Shown here: one piece after another, positions 52,269 to 61,355 of the stretch
Layout: each line of letters opens with the position of its first letter
How positions within the stretch are numbered: the first letter of the stretch is position 1
Assembly (NCBI GenBank): GCA_910588695.1
Contig: CAJUOV010000010.1
Coordinates: forward strand, 5,640 to 69,639
Reading direction: 5' to 3'
Source of the DNA: an uncultured Christensenellaceae bacterium
Lineage (GTDB): Bacteria > Bacillota > Clostridia > Christensenellales > Borkfalkiaceae
DNA: 64,000 bases
Made by a program: the position numbers and the translations under genes
Notes under the pieces: model-generated
Told to the model about the DNA's origin: nothing
Databases searched by the model: none
Seen by the model: the letters and a program-made list of their open reading frames with translations, nothing else

Positions 52269-54170
52269 TTAAATAATTTTGATCTCCCTCTCGATTTCCA
52301 CAATTCCGACGTGCTCAAAATCAGGCAACAAGCAAATATTGCCGTTATATTCCGCCTCTGTTTTCACATAGATGAAACTGTCTCCGACTTTACATTTTAA
52401 GTATTTTTCCGTGCCGTAATCAAGCGTTTGCACCGCTTCCGCCGCAATTCCGCTCTCGGCTACCGCGATCTTATCGATACCGCACTCCAATCTCAGATTT
52501 GCGGCATACGCATTCTTGATCCCGAGCGCGGTAAATATTTTCTGCGCCGTTTCATCCGCTACACCAAAAAACGCGCCTGCAACCGTCAACCCGAACTGCA
52601 CGCTCTTCTTCTTTTTCGCCTTTCCGTTGACTTCAACCCTTTCACAAATTTTCTTCTTAATAAATTTACAAGGGAATGCGTTGACCTCAGGCAAGGGCAA
52701 AATTTTATTTTCGCCGTCCGCCGTGACCGTTATTTTTTTGAAATCAATCCCCACGCACACCGTTTTCGCATCCACGGGTTCAGACAAAACGGCATACAAC
52801 CGCTTTCCGCCGAGCGTTAAGGACAGAAGATAAACTCCGTTGATCTCTTCGCAGGAAACGACCTCCGCTTGCAGCTCTCCGTTCAGCGTGACGGCGTCAG
52901 TGGGCAAAAGCAGTTCGCCTTTCAGATCTTCCGTATTAACCGATGCGGGCAACCGGATCTCGGCACCGAGGAATTTTATTTTCCCTTTACTGATCTCGCA
53001 GTCGAGATAGTTATATTCCGGAACGCGCGGCAACACGGATTCCTCCGTTTTTTTATCGAACAAGTGCACGCGGTTGATATTCAATGCCGCCTCCACTACG
53101 TCTCCGGCTTTCAATTCCCGTCCGCTGTTATCCTTAATAATGATCCTCGTCGAACTTTCCACATACCCGTCGCCGTTCGGATTGATGTCTCCGTAAACAA
53201 GCGTTTCGCTGCCGAGGTCTTCCTTATGAGAAACAACTACTTTTACAACTGCCTTATTATTCTTGACATCGTCGCTCGCAAGTGATATATCCTCGGGACG
53301 AAGCCCAATATATACGACGGAATTACCGTCGAGGTAAGAGGGTTTTGCCTTATAAAGCAAGGAATAAGGTACGGTGATCTCCGCGTCCGTATACTCGAAT
53401 TTGATCTGTACGTCATCGCCTTTTTTCAAAAGCGTTCCCTCGAAGAAATTCATCTGCGGCGTTCCGATAAAGCCTGCAACGAATTTATTGCCCGGATAAT
53501 TGTACAGATTTTTAGGGGTATCGATCTGCTGCACGAGCCCGTCTTTCATAACAACGATCCGCGTTCCCATGGTCATTGCCTCCACCTGGTCGTGCGTAAC
53601 GTAAATAAACGTCGTTTGAAGTTTACTGTGCAGTTTGCCGATTTCCGCTCTCATCTGCGTCCTGAGTTTTGCGTCCAGATTAGACAACGGTTCGTCCAGA
53701 AGCATCACTTTGGGTTCGCGTACGATCGCGCGTCCGAGCGCAACGCGCTGTCTTTGTCCGCCGGACATTTCCTTCGGCTTTTTATTGAGATATTCGGTAA
53801 TACCGAGGATATTCGCCGCTTCGACCACTTTTCTATGGATTTCATCTTTCGGAAGTTTACGAAGCCGTAACCCGAAGGCGATATTTTCATAAACGGTCAT
53901 GTGCGGATAGAGCGCGTAGTTCTGAAACACCATTGCAATATCCCTGTCTTTCGGCTCCATATCGTTTACGATCAAATCGCCTATTTTCAGTTCCCCTGCC
54001 GAAATATCTTCTAGCCCCGCAATCATGCGGAGCGTAGTGGATTTTCCGCAACCGGACGGTCCCACGAATACGATAAACTCCTTATCCTGTATTTGCATAT
54101 TGAAGTCTTTTACCGCCTTCGTTCCGTTCGGATACACTTTATAAATATGTGTCAATGTAACGTCTGCCAT
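52269..54170 (-). CDS. malK: maltodextrin ABC transporter ATPase with ~250-residue C-terminal extension
   Basis: Energises uptake through the MalF/MalG pair. Residues 1-372 are a normal MalK/MsmX/UgpC ATPase: Walker A GPSGCGKST (37-45), signature MSGGQRQR, Walker B VMLLDE, H-loop THDQ, then the regulatory TOBE region with LRPEDI and NRVHLFD. Family members end about here (360-375). This protein continues to 633. The extension contains a possible second TOBE-like segment (about 435-482, EVVSCEEINGVYLLSLTLGG) and further beta-rich, Lys-containing sequence with no recognised domain. It may carry extra regulation, for example by a phosphotransferase protein or sugar ligand. Ten bases after malG. 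Confidence 0.92.
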   Translation of the reverse strand: MADVTLTHIYKVYPNGTKAVKDFNMQIQDKEFIVFVGPSGCGKSTTLRMIAGLEDISAGELKIGDLIVNDMEPKDRDIAMVFQNYALYPHMTVYENIAFGLRLRKLPKDEIHRKVVEAANILGITEYLNKKPKEMSGGQRQRVALGRAIVREPKVMLLDEPLSNLDAKLRTQMRAEIGKLHSKLQTTFIYVTHDQVEAMTMGTRIVVMKDGLVQQIDTPKNLYNYPGNKFVAGFIGTPQMNFFEGTLLKKGDDVQIKFEYTDAEITVPYSLLYKAKPSYLDGNSVVYIGLRPEDISLASDDVKNNKAVVKVVVSHKEDLGSETLVYGDINPNGDGYVESSTRIIIKDNSGRELKAGDVVEAALNINRVHLFDKKTEESVLPRVPEYNYLDCEISKGKIKFLGAEIRLPASVNTEDLKGELLLPTDAVTLNGELQAEVVSCEEINGVYLLSLTLGGKRLYAVLSEPVDAKTVCVGIDFKKITVTADGENKILPLPEVNAFPCKFIKKKICERVEVNGKAKKKKSVQFGLTVAGAFFGVADETAQKIFTALGIKNAYAANLRLECGIDKIAVAESGIAAEAVQTLDYGTEKYLKCKVGDSFIYVKTEAEYNGNICLLPDFEHVGIVEIEREIKII

Positions 54171-54180
54171 TTTAATCTCC

Positions 54181-55044
54181 TTAACCTTTTACCGAGCCGC
54201 CCGTGATCCCTTCCACATAATACCGCTGCAACCATATAAACAGAGCGGTTATCGGGATGGAAACCACGACCGCAGCCGCACAAAATACCGCAAAATACCC
54301 GTCGCTCATCAATGAGGAATTATCAAGCCACGATTTCATTCCCACTGCAACCGTAAATTGATCGGGATCTCCGAGCATGATAAACGACGAGAACATATAC
54401 TCGCCCCACGGCGCGATAAACGCCGATAAAACCGTGTAAATGATGATGGGCTTTGCAAGCGGCAAAATAATTTTTATGAAAACCGTATGCCTGCTTGCGC
54501 CGTCTATCCTTGCGGCTTCGTCGAGCGATTTGGATATCGTATCGAAAAAGCCTTTACAGATATAATACTGCATCGCCGAGCTCGCAGAATAGACCAGGAT
54601 CAGTCCCAATAAATTTTGCGTCAGGTTGATTTCTTTCAGCACAAAATACACTGCCGTCATCGAAAGGAAGCCGGGGAACATACCAAGAACGAGCATGACG
54701 TTCATGAGCGGCTTACGCATTTTGAAACGAAGTCTTGACAAAGCGTAGCTCGTTGCAAGAATTATGATCGTCTGAAAAATCGTAACCGCAACCGAAACGA
54801 GCAACGTGTTGCCGTACCATCTTAAAAACTTCGTTTCGGTAAACAGTTTAATATAGTTATCAAACGACCATTGCTTCGGAAAGATATAGTCTGCCGAAGT
54901 ACCTACCGCCTCCCCGCGGAACGAAAGGATGATCATCAGCAGAAAAGGTATCAGCCAGATGACCGAAATGATGATCAGGATCGCGTGTATTGCGACCAGC
55001 GACGCGCGCTCCGCGCCCTTCTTGCTCCTGTATTTCATTTTCAT
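54181..55044 (-). CDS. malG: maltodextrin ABC transporter permease, MalG type
   Basis: 287 residues with six membrane helices and the ATPase-contact EAA loop DEAARIDGASRHTVFIKIIL. The C-terminus QRYYVEGITGGSVKG is typical of MalG-type subunits. Its start codon overlaps the malF stop by one base (TAATG). The N-terminal region is basic (KMKYRSKKGAERAS). Confidence 0.94.
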   Translation of the reverse strand: MKMKYRSKKGAERASLVAIHAILIIISVIWLIPFLLMIILSFRGEAVGTSADYIFPKQWSFDNYIKLFTETKFLRWYGNTLLVSVAVTIFQTIIILATSYALSRLRFKMRKPLMNVMLVLGMFPGFLSMTAVYFVLKEINLTQNLLGLILVYSASSAMQYYICKGFFDTISKSLDEAARIDGASRHTVFIKIILPLAKPIIIYTVLSAFIAPWGEYMFSSFIMLGDPDQFTVAVGMKSWLDNSSLMSDGYFAVFCAAAVVVSIPITALFIWLQRYYVEGITGGSVKG

Positions 55045-56558
55045 TACATGAATTCCTCCTCGTTTTTAACCGATTTGGAACGGTTGTAAAGAATCAGCGA
55101 AAGCACCGCGACGATAACGAACGTGAAAATACCGATAACCGAAGCGACTCCGTACTGACTTTCTGTTACCGTGAGTTTGTAGAGCCAGGTGATCAGCAAA
55201 TCTGTTTTTCCTGCGCCTGTAGGAACACCCGACATATCCAACGGCGGATTTCCGCCGGACAAGAGAAAGATCACATTAAAGTTATTAAGGTTCCCAATGA
55301 ACTGCGTGATCAGATAAGGCGCGGTAACGTGAAGCATATAAGGAAGGGTTATTTTCATATACGCCCTGATGGGACCCGCTCCGTCCATTCTTGCCGATTC
55401 GTACAAATCCTGAGGAATGTTCATAAGGATTCCCGTGCAGATCAGCATCGTATACGGGATTCCTATCCACATATTGATGATGATGATCATTACCCTTGAA
55501 AGCGTTCCGTCCGTTAAAAACGGAATGGGTTTATCGATCCAGCCCCATTTCAGCATCAGGTTATTGAGCAAACCCTGATCTGCAAGCAGTTGCGACATAA
55601 ACATGAGCGATACGAATTGCGGAATGGCAATCGTCATAACGAGGATCGTCCGCCAAAGTTTCTTGCATCTGACGCCCTTCTTATTGATGAGGATCGCAAC
55701 GATCATGCCGAGAATATAATTCGAAAAAGTTGCAAAAAACGCCCACACGACCGTCCACAGCAAAACTTCCGTAAACGTAAACGCAAATACTTTGCTGTTT
55801 GCCGAAATCCCGCCGCCAAGCACGTTCACAAAATTTTCAAAACCCACCCATTGAAACAGCTCGCTCGGAGGCATATGCGCTTTATCGTAATTAGTAAACG
55901 CGATAAATACCATAAAGAAAATGGGTAAAATGGTGAAAATCACAAGCCCGAGCATCGGGATGGAGAGCAACGTTTTATGATAGTTTTCATCCGCATAAGA
56001 ATGGATATCGTCTTTTACCGAGGGCAAATGCAAACGAGCTTCCTGAAACTGCTGAGAGAGGTAATTCCCTTTTACGTTATGATACCACATATAGACGAAC
56101 GCCGCTATGACAAACAAAGTCAACAACGAATACAGAAGTATCAAAAGGCTGTTATCGTAATAGGTATAGGTTGTAATTCCCGTTAACGGATCTTTTCCGG
56201 TCACAACGGCAACCTCGCCCAGACTGCCCATTTTGGCAAGATACTTCCAACCGAAGAAAACCATATACAGAACGAACAGCACCTCGAAGAACAAATATAA
56301 AATTCCGCGAAGAACCTGTTTGCGGCAAATCAACCCGAACCCCATTACCGCAAACGAAGTGCGCGTTTTCCAATCGCCTTCCTTTGCCGCCGCGCCGATA
56401 TTTACGAAGATTCCCACAAAAGCAAGCCAAAACTTTTTAAGTTTTTTGGGAATCGCCTTGAAGAACGCCGCGAACGCAGACGGCAACCGCTTAAAAAATC
56501 CCTTGAAATTATACCAGAACTTTTCCAACGGCGACATTTTCAAATATTCCAGATTCAT
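55044..56558 (-). CDS. malF: maltodextrin ABC transporter permease, MalF type
   Basis: 504 residues, with a basic, amphipathic N-terminal region of about 75 residues, two extra membrane helices near 80-110 and 135-158, a periplasmic-side loop, and then the six-helix core. The EAA loop reads ESARMDGAGPIRAYMKITLP. The size and the extra N-terminal helices match the long MalF type with an external loop, as in E. coli MalF, and not the short 290-residue sugar permeases. 33 bases after malE. Confidence 0.94.
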   Translation of the reverse strand: MNLEYLKMSPLEKFWYNFKGFFKRLPSAFAAFFKAIPKKLKKFWLAFVGIFVNIGAAAKEGDWKTRTSFAVMGFGLICRKQVLRGILYLFFEVLFVLYMVFFGWKYLAKMGSLGEVAVVTGKDPLTGITTYTYYDNSLLILLYSLLTLFVIAAFVYMWYHNVKGNYLSQQFQEARLHLPSVKDDIHSYADENYHKTLLSIPMLGLVIFTILPIFFMVFIAFTNYDKAHMPPSELFQWVGFENFVNVLGGGISANSKVFAFTFTEVLLWTVVWAFFATFSNYILGMIVAILINKKGVRCKKLWRTILVMTIAIPQFVSLMFMSQLLADQGLLNNLMLKWGWIDKPIPFLTDGTLSRVMIIIINMWIGIPYTMLICTGILMNIPQDLYESARMDGAGPIRAYMKITLPYMLHVTAPYLITQFIGNLNNFNVIFLLSGGNPPLDMSGVPTGAGKTDLLITWLYKLTVTESQYGVASVIGIFTFVIVAVLSLILYNRSKSVKNEEEFM

Positions 56559-56591
56559 AGTCTTCTCCGTTTAATTTTTTCGCAACAGAGT

Positions 56592-57857
56592 TTATCTGTT
56601 GGTAATGCTCTCTACCATTTTATCGAGATAATTCGCATAAGTGAATTTTTCACCATTCGTGCCGGTTTCATCGATAAGTTTATCGATAATGTTCAATCCG
56701 TAACTCTTCAACGGTTCCCAGAAATTGGAAGGCACGGAAGTCTGCTCTACCGCGAACGCGTTCTGCGCGTTCAGCGCCGCAAAGGTAGGATTGTTTTTGA
56801 TCTCATTCTGATTAGCGACTTCGTTATTCGTGGGACCTACCAGGTGCTCTTCAAAACGCTGTTTCTGCATAGCGCCGCTTGAAAGGAACGCCGCAAGCCT
56901 ATGCGCCTCCACAAGATTTTTACTGTGGGGATTTACGCCGAACAGCTTATAACCCTTAAACGAATAGAGCTGTTTCGTTTCTCCGTCTATCGTTACGGTG
57001 GGCAGTTTGCAAACGCCGTAATCTTCGCCGAGGTCGTTTTGAATCCTCTTCGCGTTCCAGGTTCCCGAAACGGCAGCCGCCATCTTACGCGTGCTGAAAC
57101 CCGTTGTGATGATGTTGTTATCCGTCCCCTTTCCCGCAAACGCTTTGCTCGACGTAAGCTTTGCAATCGCCTTGGAAGCCTTGATACCGCCTTCGCTGTT
57201 GAAATCGATCGTGATATTCGTTTCGGTGTAGTTTGCCGAATAATCGTATTCAACATTATAGCTGCAACCGAACGAAAAGAAAAAGCCCGCCGTGTACCAA
57301 GGCACGTCGATCGCCCAGCCGATCGTTTTATTTTTGCTCTCGCATACCGAAATGATCGATTCAAGCGAGCCCGCCTGTTGTTCGTCGGTTATAACCGACT
57401 TATCGTAAAACAAAAAGTATCCGTTATCCGAAGCATACGGATAGCCGTACACCTTTTCCTCCGCCGTGCCCCAGGAAAGGGAACCGGACTTCACGGAGTC
57501 AGCGCTGTTATTGGCTTTTACCTCGTCGAGGAACATCCCGCCCAGCTCTGCAAGCCCGCCTGCTCGCAAAAGCGGAATGAGCTGATCGCTTGAATAGGCG
57601 TAAACGTCCGCCGCGGCAAAGGCATCTTTGCTGACGTTACTGTACGCCATATCCTCTTCCCCGATACCTATTTTAATGTTGTATTTCTGATCGGGGTTTG
57701 AATCTTTGAATTCCTGCACCATCTTTTTAAGCGTTTCCTGCTGTGCCGCAGAACCCCAAACGGTTAGTTTAAGCCCGCTTTCGCAAGCCGTTAAACTTGC
57801 AACCGCGCTTGCGGCAAGCGTGCCGCAAACAAGTAACGATACGATTCTTTTTCTCAT
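56592..57857 (-). CDS. malE: maltodextrin-binding lipoprotein
   Basis: Extracytoplasmic binding protein anchored to the membrane by lipid. 421 residues from MRKRIVSLLVCGTL; lipobox L-T-A-C makes Cys24 or so the lipidated residue. The mature part has the cluster 1 binding-protein pattern: KLTVWGSAAQQETLKKMV, YPYASDNGYFLFYDKS, and AAVSGTWNAK. GGAGG precedes the ATG at 57857; an ATG six codons earlier is less likely. The start overlaps the GH13 stop by four bases (ATGA). Confidence 0.93.
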   Translation of the reverse strand: MRKRIVSLLVCGTLAASAVASLTACESGLKLTVWGSAAQQETLKKMVQEFKDSNPDQKYNIKIGIGEEDMAYSNVSKDAFAAADVYAYSSDQLIPLLRAGGLAELGGMFLDEVKANNSADSVKSGSLSWGTAEEKVYGYPYASDNGYFLFYDKSVITDEQQAGSLESIISVCESKNKTIGWAIDVPWYTAGFFFSFGCSYNVEYDYSANYTETNITIDFNSEGGIKASKAIAKLTSSKAFAGKGTDNNIITTGFSTRKMAAAVSGTWNAKRIQNDLGEDYGVCKLPTVTIDGETKQLYSFKGYKLFGVNPHSKNLVEAHRLAAFLSSGAMQKQRFEEHLVGPTNNEVANQNEIKNNPTFAALNAQNAFAVEQTSVPSNFWEPLKSYGLNIIDKLIDETGTNGEKFTYANYLDKMVESITNR

Positions 57858-59584
57858 GATATTTTTCCTCCACAATTTTTTACGGTTTTATTTTTTACAA
57901 CGACAGCGCCGTTGTTATAAATCTTCTTTCCGTCATAATTCAGCACAAACAGCGTACCCCCCCCCTCGGCATTCAGCGCCTTCGCTTTACCGCAGGTATT
58001 GAAATAAGCCGTAACACGCTCGCCCTCCGCCTCTCTGGATATACGCAGAATCCCGTCTTGCGCCGCGATCTCAGCCTCGGCTCCCGATAACGCCGTTTGT
58101 TTTTTCAAAGCAAGTATGTTCTTAAAATTATCACGGTACTCTTCGCGCTGACCGCGGAAAGTCCAGTCGAATGTTTTACGGCAATCGGGATCGCCCGTAC
58201 CGTCCAGCGGCAATTCAGTGCCGTAGAACACGCACGGCATTCCGGGAAACATGACCATTGCGCAGAGCGCGCACAGAAGTTTATCCGTATTCCCTTCCGT
58301 CGATCTCAAAAACCGCGGCGTATCGTGATCGTCCAAAAAATTCAGCGCCATTGCGTTTGCCTGCTGCGTATTCGCTAAAAGCAATCCGTTCATTCTGTTT
58401 GCGGCGTCTTCCGCTTTTATCGGAACAGCGCCGAAGAAATCGACCAGAATTTTCTGGAACTTATAATTCATCACGCCGTCGAGCTGATCTCCCCTGAGCC
58501 ACGGCTCGTTCAAATGCCATATCTCGCCGAGGATGAGCGCTTCGGGAAACTGCCGCTTTACCTCGCTGCGCAGCTGCCGCCACATTTCGTGCGATATTTC
58601 GTCCGCAACGTCAAGCCGCAAGCCGTCGAACCCCATCCGCAGATATTCGAGCGCAATATCGATCAGATAGCGCCGCACTTCGGAATTGTTGGTGTTCCAC
58701 TTCGGCATATATTTGCAATCTGCAAAATGCGCATAGTTTCCCTTCTCGGTATCCGGAAAATCCCCGTCTATCATAAACCAATCGTAATACTCGGAATCCC
58801 GACCCTTTTCTAAAACGTCCTTGAATATCCCGTGGCTGATATCGCAATGATTGAAAACCGTATCTATGATGATTTTCAGGTTTTTTTCATGCGCCGAGTC
58901 CAAAAGGCGTTTGAGCTTTTCATTCGTCCCGAATTGCGGGTCGACGAGCGTGTAATCCGTTACGTTGTACTTATGATTGCTGCCCGAGTAGAATATCGGC
59001 GTAAGATACAGAGCGGTAACGCCCAAGTCGCAAAGATACGGGAGCTTGTTTGCGATCCCGTCCAGATCGCCGCCCGCGAAGGAATAACGGTCGATTTTTC
59101 CGTTCCAAGCCGTATTGATATAGCGATCGTCTTTTTCATGATCGCCACGGAAAAATCTGTCTACAAAAATCTGATAGAATACCGCGGAGCGCGTCCAATC
59201 CACCACACGCATCACGTCTGCGCCGTTGATGAACGGAAATTGAAAGAACGTATAATAGGCAAGCTGAAATAGATACTCTTCCGAAAGACCTTCTTCGGAA
59301 TAATAGAAAACTTTCTCTTTTTCCGTAATTCTGAAAATATAGGCAAAGCGCGCGTCGGGAAGCGTTATTTCCGCCACATAATAGGCAAAGACTCCGTCCG
59401 TAACGCAACGGTCCATCCGGCACGCATAGCGTTTTTTCGTAAAATCGTATTTATTGTTGTAGAGCAGTTCCACGTTATCGAGCTCATCTCGGGCGGAGAC
59501 CCTGAGTACTACTCTGAGCCGATCGCCCGCCACGGGATACGCGAAGCAGCTTTCGGGTCTGTGGAATACGGCATATCTGTTCAT
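57854..59584 (-). CDS. intracellular GH13 alpha-glucosidase/neopullulanase-type enzyme
   Basis: 576 residues, no signal peptide. An N-terminal beta domain (about 1-130) of the CBM34 kind precedes the GH13 barrel, which opens VFYQIFVDRFF. Conserved regions: IIDTVFNH, GLRLDVADE (nucleophile Asp), LILGEIWH (acid/base Glu) and LDDHDTPR (transition-state Asp), then a C-terminal beta domain. This architecture fits GH13 subfamily 20 (cyclomaltodextrinase, neopullulanase, maltogenic amylase), which trims imported maltodextrins. It sits between the regulator and the transporter genes. Exact linkage preference cannot be read from sequence. Confidence 0.9.
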   Translation of the reverse strand: MNRYAVFHRPESCFAYPVAGDRLRVVLRVSARDELDNVELLYNNKYDFTKKRYACRMDRCVTDGVFAYYVAEITLPDARFAYIFRITEKEKVFYYSEEGLSEEYLFQLAYYTFFQFPFINGADVMRVVDWTRSAVFYQIFVDRFFRGDHEKDDRYINTAWNGKIDRYSFAGGDLDGIANKLPYLCDLGVTALYLTPIFYSGSNHKYNVTDYTLVDPQFGTNEKLKRLLDSAHEKNLKIIIDTVFNHCDISHGIFKDVLEKGRDSEYYDWFMIDGDFPDTEKGNYAHFADCKYMPKWNTNNSEVRRYLIDIALEYLRMGFDGLRLDVADEISHEMWRQLRSEVKRQFPEALILGEIWHLNEPWLRGDQLDGVMNYKFQKILVDFFGAVPIKAEDAANRMNGLLLANTQQANAMALNFLDDHDTPRFLRSTEGNTDKLLCALCAMVMFPGMPCVFYGTELPLDGTGDPDCRKTFDWTFRGQREEYRDNFKNILALKKQTALSGAEAEIAAQDGILRISREAEGERVTAYFNTCGKAKALNAEGGGTLFVLNYDGKKIYNNGAVVVKNKTVKNCGGKIS

Positions 59585-59599
59585 AGTTTGATCTCTTGA

Positions 59600-60397
59600 C
59601 TAATGTACGCGCACCGTATGCGAAGTTCCCTGCACGCGCTCGGTAGCCATATTGAAACATTCGAAAATCGCGTCCACCCGAGCCTGTGTGTTGGCGGGAA
59701 TAACGAGCATCTCCTTTTCAGCCATTCCCCCGATGTTTTTCAGGGAAGAGTGAACGGTCACGATATTTCCTTCGGGCAATTTGCCCAAACCGTCATCGTC
59801 CAAAAAGACGATCTTGTCGTATAGCGCGCTTATCTCCTCTTTCAGCGTCCGGTTGTACATATCCACAAGCGCCAACGTAAAATTGTTCTTCCCGTAAGCC
59901 TTTTCTCCCTCTTGCAAAACGTATCCGAAATCCTGATAGATCTGATAAAACAATTCGTCGTTGATCTTTCCGTCCACCGAAATCAAAGGTACGAAATTTT
60001 CCTGCGCAAGCCTGCGGAACTTCTCTTCTTCCATGCCCACGCAAATGATCGCGTCCGCAACGTCGATCCTCGTATTTTCCAGATGCGTGCGCATGATAAG
60101 ATTATAGCCAAGCCGTTCGAACGTCTTGCAGAAAATTCTCAAAAAGTCGTAACTTTCCGCTTTCTGCATAATGGACGAATGTTTGTCCGTGAGTACGATG
60201 ACGTTTCTGCTTTTGCTCAGCGCGAACGACTGCGCAAGGCGCGAAGGATGGAAATTATATAGGTTTACGATCTGCAAAACTTTCCGTTTCGTATCCGGCG
60301 TATATCTGTTTTCATGTTTCCCGTTTATGATATAGGAAACGGTGGCAACGGATACGCCCGCAAGGCGCGCAATATCCTTTATCGTTATTTTTTCCAT
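59600..60397 (-). CDS. LacI-family transcriptional regulator (short)
   Basis: 265 residues. The DNA-binding domain is complete: ITIKDIARLAGVSVATVSYI, then a hinge-helix segment HPSRLAQSFALSKS. The ligand-binding part is shorter than usual (about 205 residues against 270) and the second subdomain is reduced, which could change effector binding. Likely repressor of this operon, acting at the two ATTAACCGTTTAAC sites in its leader. The ATG at 60397 gives the canonical N-terminus; the frame runs 23 codons further upstream without homology. The ribosome site is weak, in line with low expression. Confidence 0.85.
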   Translation of the reverse strand: MEKITIKDIARLAGVSVATVSYIINGKHENRYTPDTKRKVLQIVNLYNFHPSRLAQSFALSKSRNVIVLTDKHSSIMQKAESYDFLRIFCKTFERLGYNLIMRTHLENTRIDVADAIICVGMEEEKFRRLAQENFVPLISVDGKINDELFYQIYQDFGYVLQEGEKAYGKNNFTLALVDMYNRTLKEEISALYDKIVFLDDDGLGKLPEGNIVTVHSSLKNIGGMAEKEMLVIPANTQARVDAIFECFNMATERVQGTSHTVRVH

Positions 60398-60424
60398 ATC
60401 AACTTTTGTATACCTGAATTTTAT

Positions 60425-60468
60425 GTTTGCAAGGATCTTCTTCAAATTGAAAAAAGATCCTTGCAAAC
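60425..60468 (-). other. hairpin between the unknown lipoprotein gene and lacI
   Basis: Perfect 15-bp stem GTTTGCAAGGATCTT / AAGATCCTTGCAAAC with a 14-base loop. No good T-run follows on the minus strand, so it may be a partial terminator or an RNA-stability element that sets lower expression of the downstream genes. Confidence 0.5.
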
Positions 60469-60485
60469 AAGTTGGGGGACTAAGT

Positions 60486-61343
60486 TTAATCCATCGGTTG
60501 CATATAAACCGTCATGGTTGCGCCCTTATCGTAGAATTTAATATAAATTCTGAAATGGCGCGCCGACAGAGTTTCTTTATAGCGGAGCGCAGTGTCACTG
60601 CTCTTTTCTAAATAGTCTTTTGTATCGTTGCCTTCCGCGTCGCTGTTTTCAAGCGTGATCGTAATACTTCCGCCGCTCGCGGATACGGGCGCAAGCTGTG
60701 CTTCTTCCGAACCCAAAAGCCCCGCCGTATACACGGAAACCACGTCGCCGGGGTTCAACACGAACCAATCGTTATGAAGCTGAACGGGCGCGCTGTATCC
60801 GAGCGTTTCCGCATTTGTAACGTCCGTTCCCCAAACACGCAGAGGAACGGTCTCCGTTTCCTGCGTTTCCGCACGCAAAACGGACATATAATATTTGGGC
60901 TGAACCGTTACGGAATCATCCGGTTCAACAGGGTCTTGGGGCTGCGATAAATCGGCGCGCCAGTCTGCGTAGAGATATATCGTTTCCGTAAGTTCGGGCA
61001 CCGTTTCAAAATAGGTGACGGTCGCATCGACGATCGTCCACCAACCGTTGAACGTATAGGGATTGCCTTCCGCGTCCTTTCTGCTGCTCGCAGGCACGGG
61101 AAGCGCTTCTCCCTCGGCAAGCGTGCAACGGTAAACGTTTTCGCTTTTTATTTTGTTGCATTGTTTTTGCGTGAGCGCCTCGGCTCCGGACGGGACCGTA
61201 TTTTCCGTCTTGACTCCGTCCTCCATATAAGTTCCGGGAACGAAATACAAACTGATTTTATCCGAGTTTTTGCAAGACGAAAACATTGCCGCGCCCGCAA
61301 ACGCAAATAAACCCGTAAGCATTAAAGCCGTAATTTTCTTCAT
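60486..61343 (-). CDS. lipoprotein of unknown function in the glucan operon
   Basis: 285 residues with a lipoprotein signal peptide, lipobox F-S-S-C at about residue 24. A segment YTFNGWWTIVD...TETIYLYADW resembles a single InlB/Listeria-Bacteroides beta-repeat, seen in surface proteins. The C-terminal half (VPLRVWGTDV to ARHFRIYIKFY) is beta-rich and could be a carbohydrate-binding module, which would suit the location between two GH13 genes and beside the binding protein. No catalytic motif is seen. It starts 12 bases after the amylase gene. Confidence 0.75.
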   Translation of the reverse strand: MKKITALMLTGLFAFAGAAMFSSCKNSDKISLYFVPGTYMEDGVKTENTVPSGAEALTQKQCNKIKSENVYRCTLAEGEALPVPASSRKDAEGNPYTFNGWWTIVDATVTYFETVPELTETIYLYADWRADLSQPQDPVEPDDSVTVQPKYYMSVLRAETQETETVPLRVWGTDVTNAETLGYSAPVQLHNDWFVLNPGDVVSVYTAGLLGSEEAQLAPVSASGGSITITLENSDAEGNDTKDYLEKSSDTALRYKETLSARHFRIYIKFYDKGATMTVYMQPMD

Positions 61344-61355
61344 GACCGTTCCTCC

